A DNA stretch of 64,000 bases, taken from assembly GCA_023664305.1 (NCBI GenBank), contig JAMPFT010000001.1, forward strand, positions 708,771 through 772,770, in the 5' to 3' direction. The notes beneath the pieces were generated by a model that worked only from the letters and a program-made list of their open reading frames with translations, was not told where the DNA came from and made no database searches. The translations under genes and the position numbers were made by a program. Positions 7,537 through 16,959 of the stretch are shown piece by piece (position 1 is the first letter of the stretch; every line of letters begins with the position of its first letter). The DNA comes from a bacterium (GTDB lineage Bacteria; Bacillota; Clostridia; Lachnospirales; Lachnospiraceae).

Positions 7537-9333
7537 ATGAAAAATTCAGATAAACCGAAATACAACATTTTGGTATTCCTGCAGAAGATGATAAAAATGA
7601 TACCCTTCCACGCAGGATACCTTTTGCTGACTGCCACAGTGAACGCTTTCCTGCCAACGGTACAGGCGCTTGCCATTGCGGAATTTGTGAACCGCGTGGA
7701 GGGGACATACGGCGGCGCCCCGGAGGTCCGTCGGATTGCGACGCCCCTTATCCTGCTGCTGGGAATTGTGGTTTTTAGGCAAATGATACCGTCCGTCACG
7801 AATCTGATCAACGTATCGGCGCAGAACCGATTAAAAAGCGTGCTGAAAAACCGGTTCCTGAAAAAGCAGGCCGCGCTTCAATACCGCTATCTGGAGGACA
7901 GCGAGTCCTGCGCGCTGATCTACCGCGTCTGCGAGAAGGCGGAGGATCGTTTTTGGGCGGGTTACCGAACGGTTTGTAACGGGATTGAGCTGACGGTAAA
8001 ATGCGCGGCGCTTATGAGCATTGTCCTGCAGGCAAGCGTCCTGAGCGGCGCGGCGCTTCTGGCGGTGAGCGTCCCGCTTTTTTATCTGGCCTATAAAACC
8101 GGCCGACAGAATTATGTCCTGCAAAAGGACGCCGCAGAGGTAAAAAGACGTTATCAATATCTGGCGGCGGTTCTGTCGGACAGAGCCCACGCAAAGGAGC
8201 GGACATTATTCGGTTACTCCGAGCCTGTAGCAAGGGAGTATGACCGTCTCAGCGATTATGCAAATCGGAAAGAGGCCGTGATCGAGAAGAAAAGATATGC
8301 CAATATGAAAAGCGGTTCGCTGATCATGGTCGCGCTTTCCGTGATCATCCTGCTGCTCCTCCTTCCGGCCTTAAGCAGGGGAAAACTGTCAGCCGGATTA
8401 TATATCGGTCTTGCGACTTCCATTCTGAATCTGATTCAGGGCATGTCGTGGAGCCTGTCGGGTATCATGCAGGGGGCTGCAGACCTGAATGCGTATCTGC
8501 AGGATGTAAGCGTTTTCTGGAACATGGAAGAAAAGACGGACGCCGATGCGGAACCGATGAAGATCCCGGGATTCCGGGTGGAGACAGTGGAATTTAGGAA
8601 CGTATCCTTCCGATATCCGGGAAGGGAGGAATATGTGCTGAAGAACTGTTCGTTTGCGCTTCAGGGAAACAAGTGTTATGCGGTAGTGGGTAAGAACGGC
8701 GCAGGCAAGTCTACGCTCACGAAGCTGCTGACCGGATTGTATGAGGATTATCAGGGACAGATCCTGATCAACGGAAAAGATTTACGCGAATACCGCTATG
8801 GGGAGCTGAAGTGGATGTTTTCCGTGGTATTTCAGGATTTTGCCCGATATGCCCTGTCCTTTCGGGACAATATCTCACTGGGAAGCAAAAAAGATAACGG
8901 GGAACAGCTGCTGGCGCAAATCCTGAAAAAGCTGGAGTTGGAATCCTGGGTACGCGGCCTCCCCTGCGGGGCGGATACTCAGCTGGGAAAGCTGGAGAAG
9001 GACAGCCTGGATCTGTCCGGGGGCCAGTGGCAGAAGCTGGCAATCGCAAGACTTTTGTACCGCGAAGCTCCCGTCAATATCCTGGATGAGCCCACAGCGG
9101 CGTTGGACCCAAAGGCAGAGGCAAGGGTGTATGAGATGTTCCGACAGGTCAACGAGGAGAAATTCACAATTCTGATCACGCACCGGCTGGGAGCGGCACG
9201 CATGGCGGATGAAATTCTGGTATTGGAGCAGGGAAGGATTCTGGAGCAGGGAACCCATAAAGAATTAGCGGAGTCGAAAGAGGGGCTTTATCGGGAGATG
9301 TTCGAAAGCCAGAGGTGTTGGTATGAGGCATAA
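7537..9333 (+). CDS. ABC exporter, fused permease-ATPase, first half
   Basis: A 598-residue half-transporter: about six membrane helices in residues 1-330, then an ATPase with Walker A GKNGAGKST (about 385-393), Q-loop VFQDF, signature LSGGQ (493), Walker B VNILDEPTAALD and the H-loop THR. Such proteins export peptides, lipids or drugs as dimers. The next gene overlaps by 11 bases and encodes a matching half, so they were built as a heterodimer. The frame stays open 41 codons upstream to 7414, but that stretch is Arg/Pro-rich and unlike the family, so I start at MKNSDKPK. No substrate or precursor peptide gene is visible nearby. Confidence 0.88.
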   Translation: MKNSDKPKYNILVFLQKMIKMIPFHAGYLLLTATVNAFLPTVQALAIAEFVNRVEGTYGGAPEVRRIATPLILLLGIVVFRQMIPSVTNLINVSAQNRLKSVLKNRFLKKQAALQYRYLEDSESCALIYRVCEKAEDRFWAGYRTVCNGIELTVKCAALMSIVLQASVLSGAALLAVSVPLFYLAYKTGRQNYVLQKDAAEVKRRYQYLAAVLSDRAHAKERTLFGYSEPVAREYDRLSDYANRKEAVIEKKRYANMKSGSLIMVALSVIILLLLLPALSRGKLSAGLYIGLATSILNLIQGMSWSLSGIMQGAADLNAYLQDVSVFWNMEEKTDADAEPMKIPGFRVETVEFRNVSFRYPGREEYVLKNCSFALQGNKCYAVVGKNGAGKSTLTKLLTGLYEDYQGQILINGKDLREYRYGELKWMFSVVFQDFARYALSFRDNISLGSKKDNGEQLLAQILKKLELESWVRGLPCGADTQLGKLEKDSLDLSGGQWQKLAIARLLYREAPVNILDEPTAALDPKAEARVYEMFRQVNEEKFTILITHRLGAARMADEILVLEQGRILEQGTHKELAESKEGLYREMFESQRCWYEA

Positions 9334-11197
9334 AAATTTTCTTTACAATAACCTGATCGGACTCAGACTTTTGTGTAAAATATTTCCAAAGAGCATCTTT
9401 TTTTATTCGGCGCTGCAGATGCTGCACGGCGCATCCTGGGTTCTCCAGGTCGTGAGTGTGCAGTACTTTCTGGACGGGATTTTGGAAAACGAAGGCGGTT
9501 TTTCGGGGCTTGTCCTCAAAATACTACTGTTGGGGGCATCCTGCGCTTTTGCGCAGATCATGAACGGCGTCATAAACTGTTACGGGCAGATTCTGAACCG
9601 AAAAGCCGCAAAAGAAACCAATAAGCTTTTGTTCCGGGCGATTGACCGGAAAGAAGCGCTCTCTTTTGAATATGCGGAGGAGCTGGATCAGATCAACAAA
9701 GCCGTCCGCGGTTCGGAGGGTGTATTCTGGGTAAGCACTACTGTTTTGGATATCCTGTTTTTTTACGGGTTCTATTTCGTCCTGATGAGCTGGTATCTGT
9801 TTTCTCTGGCGCCGGTTCTCAGCGTCAGCACGATCCTTATCTTCCTGCCGAATGTGCTGGCCAGACTGCTTCATATGATCTCTTTTGAACGTTTGGAAAA
9901 CGAGGCCGCGCCCGTTCGAAGGAAGATGGAATATTACGCGGACTGCATCGTCGGGAAAGAATATTATAAGGAAACCCGCCTGTTGGGATGCGGCGGTTTC
10001 TTTTTCGACAAATACAGGAAGATGCAAAAAAAGCTGAACCGACTGCATTTTCAGATACAGCTGCGCAAGGAAACGATCAATTTCTGCATCAATGTTTTCA
10101 CCGTGGCGGCTTATGGCGTCATTATCGCAATGCTGGTCCGTTATGTATTGACGGACAGGATTTCCGTCGGCGCGTTTGCGGCGGTTTTTGCCGCGCTGCG
10201 GGAGTTTTACGGCTTTATGGATGAGGTGATATCGGAGCGTCTGGCGGTCGCCGTCGAGAACATGGCTGCCGTAAAGAATTATCTTGCCTTCCTGAAAGAA
10301 GATCCGGGAGAACGGAAGCAGATAAAACTGCCCGAAAGATTTGAGATACGTCTGGAGCATGTGTCTTTTGCCTATCCGCAGCCGGAAACGGGGGAACAAA
10401 AATTTGTGCTTTCGGATATCGACCTGCAGATTCCCTAGGGACAGACCGTCGCTCTGGTAGGGGAAAACGGAAGCGGAAAAAGTACGTTATGCCACATCAT
10501 CGCGGGTTTATATTCCCCTACCGAGGGAACGGTTTCTTACGGGGAGACGCAAATCCCTGCCGGGAAAACCGCTTCCTGCGGGGAAGCACAAATTCCTGTC
10601 GGGAAAACCGGTTCCTGCGGGGAGACGCAAATCCCTGCCGGGGAAAACGTTTCCTGCGGAGAGGCGCAAAGAGGCGGCGGAAGGATTGGAAGCGGAATCT
10701 CTGCGGTCTTTCAGAAATTCTGCCGTTATAACCTGTCGCTGGGCGATAACATCCGGATCAGCGACATGGATGGCGACAGGTCCGAGGAGAAGCTGAACCG
10801 GATCTGCCGGGACATCGGCGTAGTTCCGGAATGGGCCGGCGGGATGGACGGAATGCTGGGAAGGGAGTTCGGAGGCGCGGAGGTTTCCGGCGGCCAATGG
10901 CAGAGAATTGCAATTGCAAGAGGAATGTACCGGAACAACAGCCTTTTGATTTTGGACGAGCCTACGGCTGCGATAGACGCTCTGGAGGAGAAGTATCTCT
11001 ATGAGGAATTTGGCAGACTGTCGCGCAGCTGTACTTCCGTTATTGTGACGCACCGGCTGGCTTCCGCGCAGATTGCCGACCGGATTCTTGTGGTGAAGGA
11101 CGGACGCATTGTGCAGGACGGAAGCCACAGCGAGCTGCTTGCCGTCGAGGGGGAATATAAGACAATGTACGAGCTGCAGAGACAGTGGTATCAATAG
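9323..11197 (+). pseudogene. ABC exporter second half, interrupted by an in-frame TAG
   Basis: The frame runs from ATG 9323 through six-helix permease sequence to a TAG at 10436-10438 (codon 372), then continues in the same frame to 11197. After the TAG come Walker A GENGSGKST seven codons later, Q-loop VFQKF, signature VSGGQWQ, Walker B LLILDEPTAAID and H-loop THR. Apart from this single stop, no frameshift or loss is seen, so all ATPase motifs are intact. Between Walker A and the Q-loop sits an unusual 39-base tandem repeat. Either a recent nonsense mutation, a sequencing error, or read-through; without read-through only a permease half is made. It overlaps the upstream exporter gene by 11 bases. 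Confidence 0.8.
10544..10669 (+). repeat. 39-base in-frame tandem repeat inside the ABC ATPase
   Basis: Three full units (10544-10582, 10583-10621, 10622-10660) and a nine-base partial. They encode the 13-residue unit ETQIPAGKTASCG with small changes. The insertion lies where other ATPases have the short segment between Walker A and Q-loop. Confidence 0.9.
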
Positions 11198-11223
11198 CAC
11201 ACAGACGCCATTGTCTATCGCAT

Positions 11224-12813
11224 TTAAATATCCCTTAAGACAGGATGCCCGGTTAAGCTCTTCACAATCCTCCATCCCTCGTAACTGTGTTCCAGATTTT
11301 TCCTGATCGGCAGGAAACCCAAATCCAAATAGACCTTACAGGCCAGCCAGGTATTGGTCTGCGTCGGAATCTTTGCATGCGAGTATCCCAGCCCTTTCAT
11401 GATCTTCAAAACGTGTGTAATCAGCGGTTTGGAAAGCCCCCTGCCCTGATATTCCCGCCTGACCGCCACCCAGTGAAGCCATCCTGCTCCCGAAGTATCC
11501 CTGCCGTAAATATCATAAAAGGCCGTAGCCGTAGCAATCTTTTCCCCCTTCTCGTTTTCAACAAAAAACATTCTGTCCGGAAGGATCTCCGTACAGTTTG
11601 CGTAATAACGGTTCCAGGCGTCTAACCCCTGCTCATAATCTGTAAACTCCTTTGCCGACATCTCAATCGCAATCCAGCTGTCCCTGTCTCCGTCAGAATA
11701 GGCCGCAAACCGATATCCGGCAGGAAGCCTGTATTCCGGCACATCACAAAGCTCACGCTCAAGCAGTAATTCATAATAGCAGATTCGGTCATCGTGATTG
11801 TCATACCGGCTTACATCAGGCTTGCGAAGACGGGTGTTCAATGCCTCTTTTATCTCGGGTTCCATCCTGTGAATATACCCGATTCTGTCAAGGGTATTCC
11901 TTACCTCAGAAATCCCCAGATTCCTTTCCGCTTCGTCGGTACAGCCGCCGAGAGCTCTTTGGATATTATACTCCAGCCATTCGAGCCAGGTATACGCCAC
12001 GCCTGTAACGTCACTGTACCCCCGAAAGCAATTATCATACGCTTTTAGATAACCGTTAAAAAAAGCCGTCAATTTATCCGCATCCAGCTCGCAGGTAACG
12101 ATCCCCGCCCATTGCAGCGCCAACTGCACAGCGCAGGATACAGGGTTCCCATAATCCAGACATTCCAAATCAATGACCCGTGGCTGACCGTTTTCCCACA
12201 TAATATTCTTTGGGTCCATATCCTCGTCGGATACGCATAACAGCTCCGGCAGGGAAGCCCTTGCCCTGTTCAATTCACTCTCGGCATAGTATAACAGTTC
12301 TTCCTTTTCCGCCAGCAAAGCCGCCAGCTCCGAGTCTTCCTCCTTTGCTTTGCACACATATCCGTGCCAGTCTGTATTCTGATGTTCGACAGCCCGGTGT
12401 CCCGTATTCTCCGGCTTAATTGCATGGATTCGCCCCAGAATATTTCCGGCCTTATAGCACATGTCCTCTGAGATATGATTCCAGTCGGCAATCCGTCCCT
12501 CCTGCCACCGAAACAGATAGAAAAACTGATCCGATATCCTTTGCATCTTATTCCCGCCGATCTCCATGGCAGGTACAATCGGAATATCGCTGTTTTCCAA
12601 ACGTCTTTCCAGTCTTTCCGCCCTCTCATAATTTTCACGGGCATCCGGCCTTTTCATAATTTCCGCATTTAAATGCTTCACCGCGTATACGCCGCTGTCG
12701 GTTGCCACCTTGTACATTTTGTGCATCAGACCGCCGGATACCGGTTCAATATCTCCATGTATCTTCCCCAGGCCGCATGTGCCGATCAGCTCTTCGATCA
12801 GCGCTTCTTCCAT
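11224..12813 (-). CDS. Phosphotransferase-GNAT acetyltransferase fusion
   Basis: A 529-residue fusion. Residues about 1-280 form an APH/choline-kinase-like fold: a glycine-rich start (EPVSGGLMHKMYKV), Lys in VYAVKHL, the catalytic loop DEDMDPKNIMW where the usual leading His is Asp but the catalytic Asp and Asn are kept, and VIDLE for metal binding. Residues about 370-529 form a GNAT acetyltransferase with acetyl-CoA motif VRREYQGRGLSKPLI and a late NTWLACKVYLDLGF motif. Domain order is the reverse of the well-known AAC(6')-APH(2'') enzyme. A drug target is possible but unproven; the substrate is unknown. Start follows GGGAGGAACAG. Confidence 0.8.
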   Translation of the reverse strand: MEEALIEELIGTCGLGKIHGDIEPVSGGLMHKMYKVATDSGVYAVKHLNAEIMKRPDARENYERAERLERRLENSDIPIVPAMEIGGNKMQRISDQFFYLFRWQEGRIADWNHISEDMCYKAGNILGRIHAIKPENTGHRAVEHQNTDWHGYVCKAKEEDSELAALLAEKEELLYYAESELNRARASLPELLCVSDEDMDPKNIMWENGQPRVIDLECLDYGNPVSCAVQLALQWAGIVTCELDADKLTAFFNGYLKAYDNCFRGYSDVTGVAYTWLEWLEYNIQRALGGCTDEAERNLGISEVRNTLDRIGYIHRMEPEIKEALNTRLRKPDVSRYDNHDDRICYYELLLERELCDVPEYRLPAGYRFAAYSDGDRDSWIAIEMSAKEFTDYEQGLDAWNRYYANCTEILPDRMFFVENEKGEKIATATAFYDIYGRDTSGAGWLHWVAVRREYQGRGLSKPLITHVLKIMKGLGYSHAKIPTQTNTWLACKVYLDLGFLPIRKNLEHSYEGWRIVKSLTGHPVLRDI

Positions 12814-12920
12814 CTGTTCCTCCCATTATCCCGCGCCTCTTCCAAAGCCACATCTGCCGGACACTCCTCAACCGGACAGCCATCAGGCCGCGGCCGTCAC
12901 TCAGTCGAAAACGCCTGCCT

Positions 12921-14564
12921 TCACTCCGTCTCCGCCTCTCTCTCCGCATCAATCACCGCAAACGCAATATTCGTCGCGTGATCCGCCACTCTCTCCAGTC
13001 CCGACACAACATCCGAAAAAATCATCCCCGCCTCCGGCGTACACTCTCCTCTGGTCAGACGCTGTACATGCAGCTTCTGCATTTCTTTCTCTTTGGCGTC
13101 TACACTGTCCTCCAGAGTGATAACCTCCTGCATGTGGCGCTCATCTCCCTTTACAAACATTTCGATGGCGTACTGGATAATCTTGTTGACCATCTCCAGG
13201 ATCTCTCCCAGCTCTCTCTGGGCCTCCTTGCTGAAGGAAACCCCCGTCTCCCGCCGCTGCCTGGCCGCATCCGCCACATTTTCGGCATGGTCGCCGATCC
13301 GCTCGATATCGTTCACCACATGAAAGAGCGCGCCCAGACTCTTCAAGTCCTCGATGGGCAGCGTCGTCTGATTGATCTTTACCAGATAATCCGTAATCGC
13401 ATGGTTTAAGAAGTTTATGTTTTTCTCGACCTCATAAACCTCCTCAATATCCTCCTCATCCAGCGTAATCAGCGCGTTCATGGCACGGTTCAGATTCTCG
13501 CTGGCCAAAGAAGCCATGCGGTCCAGCTCCTTGATAACCTCGATCACCGCGGTGGCGGGATTAAACACCACCTTATCGCCGATATATTTCAGCTGATAGC
13601 TTTCTCTGTAGCCGACCTTCCGATCCTCGCCGGGTACGCAGAGACAGGCCAGCTTCACGATCCAGGACGAGAACGGGAAGAGCACGATCACCTGGAATAT
13701 CTTGATCATGGTATGGGCGTTTGCCACAAAACGTCCGTTGTCCGACGATACGAGCCAGATCAGCTTCATGACCGGTTCCTCCGCCGCGAAAAGCAGCACA
13801 TAGAGAAGCACCGTGCCGATCACGTTAAACCAGAAATGAATCAGCGCGGTTCTCTTCGCCTCCTTTTTGCCGGACAGGGACGCAAGCAGCGCAGTGCTGC
13901 AGGCGCCGATGTTACAACCCAAAATAATGTACAGGGTAATATGCAGGGAAAGCAGATCCTGATTTGCAAGAAGCAGCACAATGCTGACCGTAACCGAAGA
14001 GCTTTGAATAACAGAAGTCAGAACCAGTCCCATCAGCGTGGCCATAAAGGGATTTTGCAGAGAAGCCAGCAGATTTACCACCTCGGGCACATCCTTCATG
14101 CAGGCCATGGATTCGGACATGGTGCTCAGACCCAGAAACAGCACGCCAAAGCCCACGATGATCTCTCCGAACTTTTTCACCTTCTCTCCCGCCACAAACA
14201 TCACCACAAGCACGCCGGCCAGCAGAATCACCGGCGCATACTCGGACAGATTAAAGGATACCAGCTGGGAAGTGATCGTCGTACCGATATTGGCACCGAA
14301 AATTACGCCTGCAGCCTGCGAAAGATTCATCAGTCCGGCGTTTACGAAGCTTACCACCATGGCCGTACAGGCGGAGGAAGACTGAATGATTCCCGTAAAC
14401 ACAAAACCGACCAACATTCCCGTAAAACGGTTTGTGGTAAAAATCTCCAGAATCCGGCGCAGCTTTGCACCGGCCACCTTTTCGATGGAGTCGCTCATGA
14501 CCCGCATACCGAACAGGAACAGCCCCAGGCCGCCCGCCATTGACATGATTATGCTTGCATTCAT
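12921..14564 (-). CDS. Na+/phosphate symporter family protein with PhoU-like tail
   Basis: A 547-residue membrane protein. The N-terminal 310 residues carry two Na/Pi-cotransport repeats, each with the signature Q-S-S motif (GIIQSSSACTAMVVSF and SVIQSSSVTVSIVLL). The C-terminal 200 residues are helical and PhoU-like (two repeats, e.g. VNDIERIGDHAENVADAA and GLERVADHATNIAFAV). Such proteins couple phosphate movement to sodium at the cell membrane. The frame extends seven codons upstream to a TTG, but ATG at 14562-14564 is behind AAGGGA. It precedes the phosphotransferase fusion by 107 bases and may be co-transcribed with it. Confidence 0.92.
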   Translation of the reverse strand: MNASIIMSMAGGLGLFLFGMRVMSDSIEKVAGAKLRRILEIFTTNRFTGMLVGFVFTGIIQSSSACTAMVVSFVNAGLMNLSQAAGVIFGANIGTTITSQLVSFNLSEYAPVILLAGVLVVMFVAGEKVKKFGEIIVGFGVLFLGLSTMSESMACMKDVPEVVNLLASLQNPFMATLMGLVLTSVIQSSSVTVSIVLLLANQDLLSLHITLYIILGCNIGACSTALLASLSGKKEAKRTALIHFWFNVIGTVLLYVLLFAAEEPVMKLIWLVSSDNGRFVANAHTMIKIFQVIVLFPFSSWIVKLACLCVPGEDRKVGYRESYQLKYIGDKVVFNPATAVIEVIKELDRMASLASENLNRAMNALITLDEEDIEEVYEVEKNINFLNHAITDYLVKINQTTLPIEDLKSLGALFHVVNDIERIGDHAENVADAARQRRETGVSFSKEAQRELGEILEMVNKIIQYAIEMFVKGDERHMQEVITLEDSVDAKEKEMQKLHVQRLTRGECTPEAGMIFSDVVSGLERVADHATNIAFAVIDAEREAETE

Positions 14565-14637
14565 ATACTTTTCCCTTCTGAACAAAACAAAGCCATCTTA
14601 GACAAACCACTTTAATTGTACGGGAAAAATCAAAAAC

Positions 14638-15621
14638 TTACAATAGAAAATTACCTTTTTTTACAGGAATCCACATTTCGGATTCCTGATCTCTTTCGCG
14701 GAACTCCTTCGCCCATGCCGCTCCGGCTTCAATATCCTGCTCCAACTGCTTTTTCAAAGCCTCCAGGCTCCCGAAGCGTTTCTCAGGCCTCCGAAATTCG
14801 TAAAGGAACACCTGAATCTCCGCTCCGTAGATTTCTTCCTGAAAATCATACAGATAGGACTCTACGCCGACGATTCCTTCCTCCGTCACCGTCGGCTTAC
14901 AGCCCACGTTGCTGATGGCGTTGTAGACGCGTCCGTTATACCGCACGCCGGAAAAATAAACCCCCGCGGGCGGCAGAAGCTTGTTCTTCCCCGGCAGGAT
15001 ATTCACGGTGGGAAAACCTAAGGTTCTGCCGATTTTTTTCCCCTGCGCCACCCTGCCCGCCACAAGATAGGGCATGCCCATCAGCCGCCCGGCCAGAATC
15101 ATATCTCCCGCTTCCACCCTGTCGCGCACATAGGTAGAACTGACTTCCTTCCCCTCCAGACATATCTTTTCGATCGTCTTTACCTCAAAGCCAAGCTTTG
15201 GCCCCAACTGCCCAAGCAGCTCGGCGTTGCCCGCGCCGCCGGCCCCGAAGGCCAGGTCCGTCCCGGCTGCCAGAAAGCGTGTCTTCATCCGCTTTGCCAA
15301 TACTTCCTCCGCAAAAACCTCCGGCGGGATGGCCGCCGTTTTTTCCGTCATGGGAAACTCAACCAGGACGTCAACACCCATGCTGTCAAAAAGCATCCGC
15401 TTTTCTTCCCCGGTGGTCAGCTCCCTGCCGTCCGACCGGCCAAAGAACGCCGCCGGGGCCGGATCGAAGGTAAAGACGCAGGATGAAAGCCCTCTGCTCT
15501 TACAGCGCAAGATTTCCTCCAAAAGCCTTCTGTGGCCGATATGCACGCCGTCAAATTTCCCGATGGCCGCCGCCGTCTCCCCGGCCAGATAAAATTCGGT
15601 TGTACCGCTGATAATTTTCAC
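14638..15621 (-). CDS. ribF: Bifunctional riboflavin kinase/FAD synthetase
   Basis: RibF makes FMN and then FAD. The N-terminal nucleotidyltransferase has AAIGKFDGVHIGHRRLL, the C-terminal flavokinase GRTLGFPTVNI and GVYFSG followed by NVGCKPTV. It is the last gene of the rimP-infB-truB series, its usual place in Firmicutes. I start at the GTG coding for VKIISG (15619-15621). The frame runs 13 codons further to an ATG at 15660, but those codons lie inside a dispersed intergenic repeat, so they are unlikely to be real. Length from the GTG is 327 residues. Confidence 0.93.
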   Translation of the reverse strand: MKIISGTTEFYLAGETAAAIGKFDGVHIGHRRLLEEILRCKSRGLSSCVFTFDPAPAAFFGRSDGRELTTGEEKRMLFDSMGVDVLVEFPMTEKTAAIPPEVFAEEVLAKRMKTRFLAAGTDLAFGAGGAGNAELLGQLGPKLGFEVKTIEKICLEGKEVSSTYVRDRVEAGDMILAGRLMGMPYLVAGRVAQGKKIGRTLGFPTVNILPGKNKLLPPAGVYFSGVRYNGRVYNAISNVGCKPTVTEEGIVGVESYLYDFQEEIYGAEIQVFLYEFRRPEKRFGSLEALKKQLEQDIEAGAAWAKEFRERDQESEMWIPVKKGNFLL

Positions 15622-15660
15622 ACTTACACCCCAAGTCCGCTTCAGCGGACATAAATTCAA
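15620..15660. repeat. 41-base repeat R1 with palindrome
   Basis: A near copy of 15809-15849, three differences in 41 bases. It contains the palindrome GTCCGCTTCAGCGGAC followed by ATAAATTCAA. It covers the ribosome-binding region of ribF, so the element supplies that gene's start context. Confidence 0.8.
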
Positions 15661-15693
15661 CAGTATGAAAGTTTACTTCCATACTTCCCGTCA

Positions 15694-15849
15694 TGCCGCC
15701 AGCGGCGGCACAAACAATCCGTGTGAAGAATCGCTTCCCTTGCGATTCTTCAGTGTGCAACTTAGATTTTCTTAGCCAGTGTACTTTACTGGCTTAGAAA
15801 ATCTTTGCACACTTATACCCCAAGTCCGCCTCAGCGGACATAAATTCAA
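15694..15849. repeat. Mosaic palindromic intergenic element, copy 1
   Basis: The gap between truB and ribF holds hairpins in series: TGCCGCC/GGCGGCA (15694-15710), GAAGAATCGC/GCGATTCTTC (15725-15751), then a long imperfect stem from GTGCAACTTAGATTTTC (15755-) to GAAAATCTTTGCAC (15797-15810), then the 41-base repeat R2. The long stem is shared with 46764-46842. No ORF or transposase is inside it. It behaves like a REP or MITE-type element; the family is not one I recognise. Confidence 0.7.
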
Positions 15850-15859
15850 TCGTATGCAT

Positions 15860-16750
15860 TTAAAACATTTTCAGGACAACATAACATTTTCGTCTGTCGT
15901 CATAGGTGTAGACGCCGGAAAAGCTGCCGTCGGAGCAATAGAATCTCACCCGCTGTCCCTGCGCGTAAATCTGCTTTTCCGCTGTCTGCTCCGGTGCGAT
16001 GGCGTTGCCGTTTTTTAAAAGTCTGTCCGTCTCCCCCTCCGTATGCAGCGCCGGACAGTCCGAAAAAACGCTGTCTACCGGACGCAGCGCTTCCTCCAGT
16101 CTTCCCGCGTCCTTCAGGCGCTGCAGCTTATCAAGCGTCACGGCCTCCGTAAGTCCGAAGGCTCCCGCCCTGGTGCGCCGCAGACTGTTCATGGTCCCGC
16201 CGCAGCCCAGCTTCTCACCGATATCGGCGCAAAGAGTCCTGATATAGGTTCCCTTTGAACAAAGGACGCGCATCTCCACGACGGGAAGCCTGCACTCCAG
16301 AATTTCCAGCTCCAGAATTTTCACCGGCCTCGCCTCCCGCCGTACCTCCCTGCCTTCTCTTGCCAGCTCGTACAGCTTTTTCCCGTTGATCTTTAACGCC
16401 GAATACATGGGAGGCACCTGCAGATAATCTCCCACAAAGCTTTTACAGACATCCCGCACTTCCTCCGCGGATACCTCCACCGGGCGCCTTGCCAGCACCC
16501 GTCCGGTCATATCCTGCGTGTCCGTCTCGACTCCCAGCAGAAGCTGCGCGACATATTCCTTGTCCTTGTCCGTAAGCATATCGCACAGCTTTGTGCCGGT
16601 TCCGAGGCAGACCGGCAGAACCCCCGTAGCCGCGGGATCCAGCGTTCCGGTGTGTCCGATCCTTTTCTGACCGCATATTCCCCGCATCTTCGCCACAACG
16701 TCATGGGAGGTATATCCCTGCTCCTTATCGATAATCATAATTCCGTTCAC
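15860..16750 (-). CDS. truB: tRNA pseudouridine(55) synthase
   Basis: TruB makes pseudouridine 55 in the T-loop of tRNAs. The 296-residue product starts VNGIMIIDKEQGYTSHDVV, has the catalytic Asp in GHTGTLDPAATGVLPV, the KINGKKLYELAREG core and a C-terminal PUA-like tail. I take the GTG at 16748-16750, placed behind AGGGAG, because conserved homologs begin M-V-N-G. The frame stays open 71 codons upstream, and an ATG at 16877-16879 has a fair GGAAAGG site, so a 339-residue form with an unusual N-terminal extension cannot be excluded. The 209 bases before nrnA hold only that possible extension. Confidence 0.92.
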   Translation of the reverse strand: MNGIMIIDKEQGYTSHDVVAKMRGICGQKRIGHTGTLDPAATGVLPVCLGTGTKLCDMLTDKDKEYVAQLLLGVETDTQDMTGRVLARRPVEVSAEEVRDVCKSFVGDYLQVPPMYSALKINGKKLYELAREGREVRREARPVKILELEILECRLPVVEMRVLCSKGTYIRTLCADIGEKLGCGGTMNSLRRTRAGAFGLTEAVTLDKLQRLKDAGRLEEALRPVDSVFSDCPALHTEGETDRLLKNGNAIAPEQTAEKQIYAQGQRVRFYCSDGSFSGVYTYDDRRKCYVVLKMF

Positions 16751-16959
16751 GCGGTTTCTCCCTCTTAAAACAACAGACTCCCGGATTCCAAAGCACGCCT
16801 GATTCTGCAAATCGGCTCCGAAGCATTTCAAAATCTTCTCAACCGCAAAGTCAGACACAACAAAAAATCCGAGAGACATGTCATTCCTTTCCCATACTCC
16901 TGTCCGCTTCCGCAGACATCGGCCTTTCACCGATAAGCGTCTTTCCCTGCGCCGATCCG

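Noticed and set aside
10489..10731. Separate plus-strand ORF rich in Arg/Gly/Leu
   Set aside because: It is another frame of the 39-base repeat inside the ABC ATPase.
15622..15660. N-terminal extension of RibF to the ATG at 15660
   Set aside because: Those codons lie inside a 41-base repeat shared with the other side of the gap.
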